Shown piece by piece: positions 1 to 10,377 of a stretch of DNA of 64,000 bases. The DNA is from Rhizophagus irregularis (taxonomy: Eukaryota; Glomeromycota; Glomeromycetes; Glomerales; Glomeraceae). The DNA is taken from contig NC_089444.1 of NCBI RefSeq assembly GCF_026210795.1, positions 4,330,501 through 4,394,500 of the forward strand, given 5' to 3'. Under the pieces are notes generated by a model, which saw only the letters and a program-made list of their open reading frames with translations, did no database searches and was not told the origin of the DNA. Within the stretch, counting starts at the first letter, position 1, and the number at the start of each line of letters is the position of its first letter. A program made the position numbers and the translations under genes.

Positions 1-1148
1 TCATCCTTTAATTCTAATAATTCTTTTTGTTCACAATTTTTACATTGTCCAATGTCTGCTATCATATCAGGTAACTTTCTATTTCTACAATTTCCACATC
101 TCAATGTTTCTTTTGTTAACCATTCATTTATTTCATCTTTTAATTTTTCATCACTTAGTCTCATTAATTCGAAAAATGTACCTAAAAAGTCTTCTGTTAA
201 TATCAATTCTATCCTTATCCTTAGGTCCCACATTCTTTGTATATCCTTGTCAGTGAACCTTCCACCCATTTCTTCAATTTTTCTTTTTAATGATTCCACT
301 GTCCATTCGACATCATCCTCTATTTTTATTTCATAATGTATACTACCATCACTGTCCTCTAATTCATAACTTTCAGGACTATCACTTTCTGGGTCCTCAG
401 GTTCCCTTGTAAATTGTTTGGTATCAATAAATCTTTGTCTTACTTTTGATACATATCTTATCCATGCATCACCTCCTTCTTGCGTGTCTGTCTCACATCT
501 ATTCTGATATTCTATCTGGAGTAATAATTCAATTACCTCTTCTTTCCTCAACAGATCTTCTGTTTCTTCATATAATAGATCCCTGAATAACTTCATTGCT
601 AACTTCTTAACATGTATTGCTTTCATTTCATTTTCCAATATCGTGTTATACCAATCCCAAAATTTTTGAAATCTATTTTCAACATCCCAATCTTCTAAAA
701 TGTATCCATGTTTCATTATTTCTGGACATCCTATTAATCGATCAAATACTTCATTTTCCAAGTTTCCTTCAATACAATCCCTTACAATTACTACAATTAT
801 TATTCTCAATCCTTTTTCCTTCATTTTTGGTTGTTGTCTGTACCTTATTGATTCAATTATTCTATCTACTATATTCCTACATTTTCCCTTATGTATTGTA
901 TCCTCCCTTTCTCTATTGTCCATACTTAATAAATTCAATAATTCTTTATGTGTTACATTATTGTACATTAGTATTGTATCCTCAAATTTAAATAAAGCAT
1001 CCCAAAATTTCTTGAATGCTGCTGATACTTCTCTTTCTATTGGATTACATATTTCACATGCTAAACATTCCTCTGGTTCTATCACTCCTAGGTCATGTTC
1101 TTGTTTATGGTTTATATATTCAGCGTTCCAAACATGGTACCATTCCAT
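1..1148 (-). CDS. Partial zinc-finger hypothetical protein, probably mobile-element derived (runs off left edge)
   Basis: The minus strand is open from an ATG at 1148 to the window edge (382 codons, no stop), with an in-frame TAG seven codons upstream of the ATG. The protein starts MEWYHVWNAEYINHKQEHDL. It has a cysteine cluster near residues 28-34 (CLACEIC), a long charged, helical middle rich in W, E and K, an acidic stretch around residues 245-270 (PEDPESDSPESYELEDSD), and near the visible end two spaced CxxC pairs (RCGNCRNRK and GQCKNCEQK) that could form a zinc ribbon. The C-terminus lies outside the window. I do not recognise a catalytic domain. Zinc-knuckle proteins of this build often accompany retroelements in such genomes, and the repeat-rich leader at 1697-2470 fits that, but function is inference. 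That the frame stays open over 1.1 kb of AT-rich DNA argues that it is real coding sequence. Confidence 0.7.
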   Translation of the reverse strand, partial: MEWYHVWNAEYINHKQEHDLGVIEPEECLACEICNPIEREVSAAFKKFWDALFKFEDTILMYNNVTHKELLNLLSMDNREREDTIHKGKCRNIVDRIIESIRYRQQPKMKEKGLRIIIVVIVRDCIEGNLENEVFDRLIGCPEIMKHGYILEDWDVENRFQKFWDWYNTILENEMKAIHVKKLAMKLFRDLLYEETEDLLRKEEVIELLLQIEYQNRCETDTQEGGDAWIRYVSKVRQRFIDTKQFTREPEDPESDSPESYELEDSDGSIHYEIKIEDDVEWTVESLKRKIEEMGGRFTDKDIQRMWDLRIRIELILTEDFLGTFFELMRLSDEKLKDEINEWLTKETLRCGNCRNRKLPDMIADIGQCKNCEQKELLELKD

Positions 1149-1696
1149 TTTTAATAAAATTCTCTAAAAATTTTCGCGTCTTTTACTTTTTATCCTTCTT
1201 TTATATTTTATTTGACCTATACTGGGCTTGCCTTTACCTCATTTGTTCATTACTGAGTATGGTAGTTTACAGGTTTGTACAAATAAATTTATATTCCATA
1301 AAATTTTCCAACCTAAGGTTGAAGTGTGAATCCATATTTGATTTGTCCGATTATTTGTTGTATTTCCAAGACTGATGTATCTTTCCTCGGTGTCAACAAT
1401 TCATTTAATAAGTGGGAGATTCAAATCTCCCTCTTTCATATGCTCCTACTACGCCTCTAATTCTATTATATCCTAAAATTTACTGTGCTTTGATAATCTT
1501 TAATTAATAATCTCGACACCTGTATTGACATTTTATATAATTTTACTACGCTACAAAATCTCTTATCATTTATATCCTTATTAATTTTTAATAACTTTCC
1601 TTGAATATATTTGTCCAGCAAACATTATTTTAATTTTTGTTAACGTTAATCATGATTCTTCTTGGGTACCCTCACACAGAATTGTTTTTGGAAGTT

Positions 1697-1818
1697 CACA
1701 CAGAACTATTCTCAATTGATCACACAGAATACCTCAATTGAGTTCACACAGAAAAAGCTCACACAGAACTATTCTCAATTGATCACACAGAAAACCTCAA
1801 TTGAGTTCACACAGAATT
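1697..1818. repeat. Tandem repeat, 63 bp unit, two copies
   Basis: Two near-identical 63 bp copies start at 1697 and 1760. Each is built of CACACAGAA blocks separated by CTCAATTGA and TCAATTGAG, which are reverse complements, so each unit can fold. The period is divisible by three and stays open on the plus strand, but the predicted peptide is only the repeat, so I do not call a gene. It lies upstream of the minus-strand gene ending at 1148. Confidence 0.85.
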
Positions 1819-3007
1819 ACCCTACCATCGTATTTATAGTGTCGGTTTTTGGGTACACTTTTTATCCTTAACTTAACCTCAATTATTTATAAAAATTATT
1901 TTTAATCCTTAATTCATGGAACTTATTTACAATTTTCTATTAAAACCCCTTCTAACTTGATTAGCCTCGCTTTTCCCTTGATAATCAATTACTACCATAC
2001 ATATTTGGTTCATATGTATGAAAATTATTATAATAATAATTTTTCATTGACTTATCAGCCGGTGGTCAAGTTAGATCAAAAATTTAATTTTTAACATTAT
2101 CTCTTTATACATTTATGGTCATACTCACCCAAATTAATACCTTTTACCTTGGTAACCATTATTTTCACGTATCCTTTAAAATATTTAACTTTATTTTATT
2201 AAAATTTAACGTTAATACGCCTTAAATTCTTTTTTAACCAAGACTTAGAACTTTTAATTTTATAATTCCTTAACTTCGTCGATCCTTTATTTGTAACTTC
2301 TAATGATCACGTGGGGGTGATCATTTTCTTTTCTCAGAGATCCTATACTTATAACCTGTAGTGATCATGTGAGGATGATCACTTTTCCTTTCTCGGAGCA
2401 TGCACCACTTGTAACACCTGAGCCCATAGAGAATTATGTTTGCCACCTCAGGTATTAACAAAATGACTCTTTATTAATAATATAAATAAATACAATAATA
2501 TGCTTGGTTTAATAACATTAAATAATAAAATAATTCATAACAAAATTCGTCCCCTTTTCTCTCAAAAGGTGATCTTCACGCCCTTTTATGTTTGTTTTTG
2601 TGTACTAAATTCATAATTTCAATTCATGGATTTAAATTATTAAAGTATTTCCATTGTTTTAAAGTATTTCCATTATCTTAATTTTGTATCCATTTGATCA
2701 TCATAAACTCCTGAATTATGATTTATAATATTAACGTAGTGATCAACAAATTATTCACTTGACATCTCAGATCACTTGATTTCATTCAATTTAGTATCTT
2801 TCGGATCTTCATTTATCCTTAAATCTCGTGACTAATAGTTTATGGTCATCACGGACCAATCACCTCAATCCATGTGATTATTAGTTTAACGACTTCTCGG
2901 TCCAATTAAAATAAAAATAAAAATAAGTTAAAATTTTATACACTAAGACTAAATATAATACTGCGCCTCACAATTAATAAATTTACTAGATATACTACGG
3001 CATTACA
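1819..3007. other. Non-coding stretch with palindromic tandem repeat and hairpin
   Basis: No gene seen. At 2305-2420 there are two copies (period about 58 bp) of a palindrome-centred unit: TGATCACGTGGGGGTGATCA and then TGATCATGTGAGGATGATCA, each followed by a pyrimidine tract TTTTCYTTTCTC. At about 2415-2455 an inverted pair ACACCTGAG / CTCAGGTAT can form a hairpin. The rest is AT-rich. The block could be the leader or LTR of the element whose minus-strand gene ends at 1148; no second LTR is visible. Confidence 0.5.
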
Positions 3008-3551
3008 ATATTACCGACAATCATGTTACCGACAATCAACAATCATATTACTGATACTCATTTTACCATCAACACTTACAGTATTTATTACTATTTCACT
3101 ACCCACTTCAGTTATGAAAATTAAAATACATATTTAATATAAAAGAATTTACCATAATATATAAAATAAAAAATTGATCAATATATAACAAAATGTAAAA
3201 TACTATGATATTTATACATAATAAAATAACTTGAATTTAATATTTAATTTTATCAATTTTATTTTTTAAAAAATTTATTTCAGCTTCATAATATGTTGTA
3301 CTTAGAATTGTTCTTTAGAATGCTTACAAAAAAAGCAAATTATATAAACTAAATTAAGAAAATTATTGAGTATTTCAAAATGCTAATTGAATATAATAAT
3401 GTACTGTATATTATTTCAATTAATAATAAATACTAACAAACCAATAAAAGTTTTATTTTAAACAATAATAAATAAACAATAATTATTTTATTACAATACT
3501 TAAAATTATATCGGTAAAATGATTGTCGGTAATATGATTGTCGGTAATGTG
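3008..3551. mobile_element. MITE-like element with repeated-motif terminal inverted repeats
   Basis: The left end (3008-3040) carries ATTACCGACAATCATGTTACC and the right end (3510-3551) is its reverse complement with the same doubled motif TTACCGACAATCAT. The 480 bp between is AT-rich and has no coding capacity. About 545 bp long, non-autonomous. Target-site duplication not resolved. Confidence 0.7.
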
Positions 3552-4776
3552 AACCAGACCCATATGGTGCAAAGTAACAGCAGGTAGCTGCTAATCATTT
3601 TATAATAAAAAATTGGGCAATTTCTTTATAAAAATTGAAAAAAAAAAAATTATTTTTTAATAGAAAATTTGCTAATTTCTTTTTCTAAATTAAAAAAAAT
3701 TTTTATTATTTTTAATGATAATTGCTCAATTTATTTTATTATTATAAAAATTAAAAAAAGTGACCTATTTAACAAAAGTAGGTTAATAACTAAAATAGTC
3801 AAAACCATTTTATTATGGTACGTAAACTTTGGCCGGAATTATATTTTGGCCATATTTATGTGATGAAAATCACCAGTAAAATCGCCCGCAGTAAGATTTA
3901 GTAATACTCTTAAAATACTGCATTTCATAATAAAATAATGTAATTTATTATTAGTATGGGGGCGAAGTCCCCGACAATAGAAAAAAACGTTGAATCACAA
4001 AAAAAAAAGTTTTTCGCAAACGTTTTTAATTATTTTAACAAAAAAAACGTTGCGAAACCGTGTAATTTAATAAAAAAAAAGTTTTCGCAAACGTTTTTTA
4101 ATTGTTTTAACAAAAAACGTTGCGAAAACGTTTTTTATTTTTAAGCAATTTAAAATCAATTACGGTAGTTGCCTGTGTCACCACGTTAAATTAAAATTAA
4201 AAAACGTTTGTATTTTTTTATTCTATAAAACATAAAATAAAAATTTTTTTTTAATTTTTTGCTAAAATAAATAATATTTTTCCATTTTTTTTGTTTTTTT
4301 TTTAGTTTTTTTCTAATAAAATAATTAATTAATTTCACTAGAAAATATTTGAATATTTTTTTTTTTTTGTTCGTATAAATCGTATAAAAAATTTTTTTGA
4401 TGATCCCAAAATTAAAAAAAAAACTTTAAAAAATAAATCATACTTTTGTCGATACACTATTATTGTTAAAATGTTCGAATTGTAAAAAAAAATTTTTATA
4501 AAAAAACTTTTTGTCTCAAATAAAGCATCAAATAAAATTTTTTTAATAGATATCTTTTTTAGCGTTTAAAGTTTTGAAATAATGCTTATTTCGAGTATAC
4601 AAAAAATTATAAGGTTTTTATTCATCCAAAATTAAAATCACATACATAAGTAAATATGTTTTTATAATTAATTATAATAATTTTTCATATTTCGTTACAA
4701 TAAAAAAGAGTCAAGATGTCAAAAATAATGATAATAACCAATTTTAACACGAGAATTAAATTAAGTAATTATATAT
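3552..4776. other. AT-rich intergenic DNA with a tandem repeat
   Basis: No gene supported. At 4009-4140 two copies (period 72 bp) carry GTTTTTCGCAAACGTTTTT ... AACGTTGCGAAA, an inverted-repeat unit (TTTCGCAACGTT pairs with AACGTTGCGAAA). A short palindromic patch with GGCCGGAATTATATTTTGGCC lies at 3831-3851. The remainder is homopolymer-rich. Confidence 0.6.
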
Positions 4777-5411
4777 CTAATCTGATAAAGATGAATTGAT
4801 TGGTGGAAAATAAGGAATATGGAATACAGGATTGCAAGAACCTAAGCAAATTGTTTCAGAGGAATAATAACAATGAGAATATGTAGTCAGTGACACTATA
4901 ATTTCATCTCCCCGAGTTAATTTTGAGGTATCATAACTGTCAAGTCGTGTATATTCATAATCTCCTTCATAAAGTGAATCACAATTAAAGCTATTATTAT
5001 TACAATAAATCTTATGTAAGATATTACTCCTATCGTACCCATTTACCCATGTACGATCTCCCACAAAAGTAAAAAGTGGATCTTTTGAGCCATCATCTTT
5101 ATAAATCATGTAATCTTTAATAATCATTACTCCCTGTTGCAAACAACATGGGACTTGTGTTTTATCTGGTTGAACTAATTTTAATTCAACCAGCCCTTCT
5201 ACTATGAACCGAACACTTTCAACTATACTTCCATGATCTTTTATTATAATAGAATAGCATAAAAAGAATTAATTATTAAATTAACTAACTTGGATAAATA
5301 GTGAAAATTTTGTTCTTTAGATAGCTTACCGTAACAGTTGTCAAAAGATTTAAAAGCAAAAGTTTTGAAGAAAGTAAGAAATAATACAATAATAAAAATT
5401 ATAAGTTTCAT
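4777..5411 (-). CDS. Small secreted cysteine-containing protein, two exons
   Basis: Exon 1 is 5330-5411 and exon 2 is 4777-5237, joined across a GTAAGC...AAAAG intron of 92 bp; together they encode 180 residues. The start at 5411 is chosen because it gives a clear signal peptide (MKLIIFIIVLFLTFFKTFA, residues 1-19) followed by mature sequence. The remainder has eight cysteines (NCY, PCC, YCN, NCD, HCY, ICLGSC), a central segment GDRTWVNGYDRSNILHKIYC, and no membrane segment, so the protein is probably exported. No known domain recognised. Size, signal peptide and cysteine content are those of candidate effector-like secreted proteins of symbiotic fungi, but that role is inference. A TTG within exon 2 is not needed as a start. 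Confidence 0.75.
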
Positions 5412-6450
5412 GATTAATGAGTTGTTTGTATAATGAAAATAACTATCATAGAAGTTGTGATTCTGCTAGTTTATTTATATGTAAAATTTCAGATTGTAAA
5501 AGTATAAGAAAAAGATTATCATATTAGACATCCATTATTGGTATGTTTTAATAACATGTCTATCATCATTCAAATAGACCTGTTTGGTTAAGAACTGAAA
5601 CATTTACGAATATTATTTAAACTCGAATATTTCATTTTATTACCCCTTAATGACTAAATAATTACACCGAAATGGGTTTATTATGGGCCGATCTACTACA
5701 GCAATTTACATTTCAACTATTGTCAAAATTCTATTAGTATGGCTTTTTTAATTTAATATTCACTGATTTTATTATACTTGAATTTAATTTTAAATCTGAA
5801 AGAAAGTGACCAGATACGGTATTTCTCTTCCCGACAGGAAATTTGCCTGCCAGGTTTGGCCAAAGTTATGTAGAGTTATGCACAGCACGTGATCGTGCGA
5901 CCAGCGTTGGGAAATTTAAACGGTCCTTAAGCGATCAGCAAACATTATCCCTCATAAATATTAAAAGCATGTAATTAAAACGTGTTTCTCATATTTACTT
6001 AGAAAGTAATGTTAATTTATCATTACCTACTACGTTATATTTTTTCAGGCATTGCCAATGTTCATTTTCAGTTAGCATTTGATATCATATTATTTGATAC
6101 ATTATTAGAGGACTATCTACTACATTACCAATATGGAAAAATCTCAACTACACACTAAATGTTGAATATCGAATGAGGAACGAGATATGGTAAATGAAAA
6201 GGGAAAGGATGAGGAAAGAGTAAGAAAGAATACATAGAATTAGTAATTCAAATTTATTGAAATGAATTACGAAATCAATATTAAATGTACTAAATTTACT
6301 AAATTTTATATAGTGAAAAGGGAGATGGCTAGAACCCTGACGATCAGAATCCCGTCACAATACAAACCTGACATTCACAACCCTAACAAATTATAATCTT
6401 GAAAATTCAGATCAGCAGTTGTATTTCTGGTATCCGATCAAAATCTCTTG

Positions 6451-6695
6451 CACGACTAACACAAGATCGACGACAAAATCTCGACAATACAAAATCCTGA
6501 CAATTCATTTTTAATGATGTGTATTTTAATAAAATAATTTGTTGCATTATGTAATATTTAGTTTAAATATGGTAAATTTTATAAAGTTGTTCGGATAATC
6601 AACTTGTCGGTATAATAATTTGTCAGGATTTTGATTTGTCAAGATTTTGGATTGTCGAGATTTTGTTGTCGGTCTTGTGTCAGTCGTTCAAATGA
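6451..6695. mobile_element. Foldback MITE with about 55 bp inverted arms
   Basis: The left arm (about 6451-6505) reads ACGACTAACACAAGATCGAC, then AAAATCTCGACAATACAAAATC. The right arm (about 6620-6695) is the reverse complement with few changes (CGAGATTTTGTTGTCGGTC then TTGTGTCAGTCGT). Related CTGACAA/TTGTCAG motifs lie between. No coding capacity. Confidence 0.7.
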
Positions 6696-7749
6696 TTTTC
6701 GAGATTTCGTACTAAAACCGTATTTCTTATAAGTCCATATAATGTCCTATAACTCTATTCCAATATAAATTTTTTCATATAAAATTTTATGAATTTATAA
6801 ATCACACATATAATTTGTTTATTTTTTACGTAAATATATATAACTACTAAAAAAAAGTCTTTGATGTTTAGAATAACCCTTCTATATAAATAAATCATCG
6901 TTTTGGAGATGCGATCTGTCATTGGAAAAAATTTGGTTTCAAACTTTTCCTTTTTTCGGGGTTTTTTTTTTTAAACCCGAAATTTTTTAACTTTTTTTTT
7001 TGTTTTTCGGTTTGGTTTTATTTAAAACCTAAAAATTTTTTTTTTCACTTTTCTTTTTTTCAGGTTGGCTTTTTTTTTTAAAAAAAAATATATATATAGT
7101 TAAAAGATGAAATAATTAACAAAAGAATCTGATAAAAAACTAAACATGAAGACTTTACACAAAAATACAGGCTGCCATTAAGAAAAATCTTTTTATTAAA
7201 AATATTTAATAAGAAAAGAGAGAAATAAATTTTGATTTCACGAAAAAGAGAGACAAACACGAGTAGTGATCGACCAAATTCCATCTTCAAAAATCAAAGA
7301 AATATGAAAAAAGTTTAAAAGATTATAACAAAAAAAAAGAATTAGAAAATTCAAAAATTTCCGAAATTATTTATTATTTTAGTAAAATTTGATAAGAAAA
7401 GAGAATAATAGTGAATGATAATCAAAATGTTGTTAAAAGGGAACGGCTTACGAAAAAGAGAAATAAAAGTGGAAAAAGAATTTGAAGATCAATGAACGGA
7501 TTTAAAAATGTTTGTGTATGAAATAATTTAATTTTTATATCTTTTATATTTTTATTTTATTTAATAATTGTATTAAAATAAATTGCTTGTCGAATATATA
7601 ATTAAACATCATTGTATATAATATATTATAACATAAAATCCTTTTATTATCGAACGAGATAAATTTAATAACAAAGATTCAAGTGAATTATAAAAATAAA
7701 AAAATCATGCGAAATAATAAGCTACGAGAAATCTTAAGGTAAAGATATT

Positions 7750-7781
7750 GACACATTAATATATTAATATATTAATGTGTC
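7750..7781. repeat. Perfect 32 bp palindrome
   Basis: The sequence starts GACACATTAATATATT and continues as its exact reverse complement, giving a 32 bp perfect dyad with no loop. It lies 0.73 kb downstream of the P450 stop codon. Function unknown; it could be cruciform-forming or chance in AT-rich DNA. Confidence 0.9.
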
Positions 7782-8511
7782 TGTAAGTACCATCGTGCAA
7801 CAATTATTGGGAATAATTATGTTAGAAACATAAAGAACATAAAGTTAAAAATATCACATTAAATATTTGATTCAAACTATAATTATAAAAAAAATAAAAA
7901 AAATTCTTTAAAGTTTTATTGTAAAAAAAAAATCACTTTTTAGAGCTATTTTTCACATAAATCGTATGTAAAGTTGACGCATATCGGCATTGGATTTAAC
8001 CTGGTCGTACAAAAATGGTGATCGAATTGCAAAGTTTATGTAAAAAATTATGTCCTTAGATCCTTGTTCTATATATTTACTATAAGATGATGAAAAAATG
8101 GACTTCGTTCTAATTTAAAACATTTCCGTAATTTTTCAGTATTTAAATGTAAATGTACAATTTGCATTATAATTGCTTTTTTATACAAAGGGCTAAAAAA
8201 AAGTTGCTGTATATTTATCGTAAAATTTATTATATTTCCTTAACGTTAACGTTAAACAATAAAAATAATTTTGTGGCGCATTATACATTTTATAATTAAA
8301 AATATATACCAAGATGATATGTTGTTTTTTTATTTGTTTAGTAATGCAATAAAATTTATGAATGATAAATTGAATGATAAGTTTACAAGAGAATTGAAAG
8401 AAAAAAAATTCTATACTGATTCATGCATTGGAATTAATGATAATTAAATAATATAAAATTATGCTATTCTATATGTAAAAATTAATAAATAATTGAAAAT
8501 TTCTAATTTGT

Positions 8512-10230
8512 TTAGAATTTTCTTGGTTTAACTTTAACTAATAATTTTTCACAAGATGTAAGAATTTCAGATTTATATTCAAGAGGTGATCTTAATTCAA
8601 GATCATACTTCCTGTAAATCAAAGGTATTAAACATTTTAATTCTGTGATTGCCAATTTTCTTCCTGGACAAATTCTAATTCCACCTCCCCACATCATAAA
8701 AGAATTTTTAGCATGTTGTTTTTCAAGTAAATATTTATCACTTTCTTCAACTTTGTAAAATCTGTCAGGATCGAATTTTTCGGGATCAGTCCAATAATCA
8801 TCACGCATCATTAATGCAGATGTATGTATTTGAAATTGAGTTCCTTTTGGCCAATTATATCCTCCAACCATATCATTTTCAATACTTAAACGACCTAACG
8901 AAAATGCTACAGGAATATGACGAAATACTTCTTTAATAACTGCATCGCAATATTTTAATTCTTCAATATTTTTTAATGTCATAGGTTTAGTTAAGTCATT
9001 TCCGAGAATCGAATCAAATTCTTGTCGTAATTTTTGTTTCACTTCAGGATTTTTTTCAAGAAAATATATGACAAAGCAAAGCATATTCGCCGTCTGTAAT
9101 TTTAAAAAGGATTTTTAAATTAGAAATGAAAATTTTATGAAAAAAATTGAATATCTTTTGAAGAAGAAAAAAAGTTTACTTACAGTATCAGTTCCTGCAA
9201 CCATAGCATCGAGTAAATTTCCGCAAATCTCTTTGTCGGTCATTGGTCTCAACAAATCAGCATCGACATGTCTTTCAACATTGATATCACGTGGAGTATT
9301 TGCGGTTATAAATGATGTCAACATATCGTGACAAAGAGGTTTGTCTAACGGTGTATTCTCAATTTCAATTCTTCTTTGCTTAATAACTTTATGTAAACTA
9401 TCTATCAAATAATCTCTATTTTCTATTAATTTATTCATTTTTCCACGAACGAATGGAACATAATGACGAATATATTTACTTAAAGCAAAGAAAGGCATAA
9501 ATCCCCTGATAAAGATTTGAATTGATTGAATAAAACGTTCTGATTCTCTATCTTTTTCTTTTTCTTTTTCACTTAAAGATTGATTATTATCTTCAAGAAG
9601 AGTATGATAGTAAGAAGTAACAGCATCATTTTTTACCCCAGTTGAAACTCTAAAGATCATATCATTTGTAAATCTATGCATCCATTTACTAAGGTCTAAT
9701 TCATGATTATCACCGAGACTTTTCCAATGAGATTCCATTTGTTCCCATAATTCGATCGTCCATTCAATAGCTTGATGATTAAAACTTGGAGTCATCATAG
9801 CTTGAGAGAAAAATTGACGATTAAATTTCCAGGATTTAAATTCATTATTATTAGCAACTCCTACTCCACCTAATCCATATTCTTTAAAACCTTCTGTAGG
9901 TTGAAATCTAATAGGATATTTGGTTTTTGTTGAAGGTACATTCATGCTTCCAATTAAATCTGCATTATTTAACATGATTGTACGTGATCCAGCCACATTT
10001 ATTTCGTACATATCACCATATTTTTTATACATGGACATTAACCACTTATTAAAGTCAGTTCCAACTATTTGATGACCATTACCAAGTAATGGAAGTGGGA
10101 ATGGACCAGGTAAAGGATTTGGACGAGTAAAATATTTGTAATAATATTGAACTATATAGATAACTATGAAAGTTAACGACAAAGAAAAAATATCAGAACT
10201 TCGAAACGAAGAGATAATTGTGGATAACAT
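8512..10230 (-). CDS. Cytochrome P450 monooxygenase, two exons
   Basis: Exon 1 is 9184-10230 (349 codons) and exon 2 is 8512-9093 (193 codons plus stop), joined by a GTAAGT...TTACAG intron of 90 bp in phase 0, giving 542 residues, a normal length. An N-terminal membrane anchor (about 15-33) is followed by a proline-rich hinge (PNPLPGPFPLPLLGN). The intron falls inside the I-helix oxygen-binding motif, which is restored on splicing as AGTDTT (345-350). K-helix ExxR is EVFR (404-407), the PERF-like motif is FDPDRF (456-461), and the heme loop is WGGGIRICPG with Cys 491 as ligand; Trp replaces the usual first Phe. A microsomal heme monooxygenase using a P450 reductase is expected. Substrate cannot be told. 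All key residues are present, so the gene looks functional. Confidence 0.95.
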
Positions 10231-10367
10231 TGTTGTTTAGAAAAATAAAGTTGTAATAGTGTAAATTTGTTTTAAAAATGTTTGTTCGTAGGATTTTTTT
10301 TTAATTTAAAAAAAAAATAAATAAATAAAATATTATTAGTTTAATTTGATCTGAATTTCTTGGAAGG

Positions 10368-10377
10368 GTATATATAC
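10368..10377 (-). promoter_or_regulatory. TATA-like box upstream of the P450 gene
   Basis: The minus strand reads GTATATATACCC about 140 bp before the ATG at 10230. In DNA this AT-rich a TATA match alone is weak evidence. Confidence 0.3.

Larger units (their letters stand above)
5412..8511. other. Intergenic stretch with a foldback MITE and a perfect palindrome
   Basis: About 3.1 kb without a supportable gene. It holds the foldback element at 6451-6695 and the palindrome at 7750-7781, listed separately. A less AT-rich patch at 5815-5950 shows no ORF. Short ORFs near 7078-7290 are low-complexity and not called. Confidence 0.5.

Noticed and set aside
52-1375. Plus-strand open frames rich in Ser, Leu, Ile and Phe
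   Set aside because: They are shadows of the minus-strand gene 1-1148, which has an uninterrupted frame and structured composition, or run into its upstream region.
1662-1871. 69-residue plus-strand frame
   Set aside because: It encodes only the 63 bp repeat (21-residue period), which stays open because the period is divisible by three.
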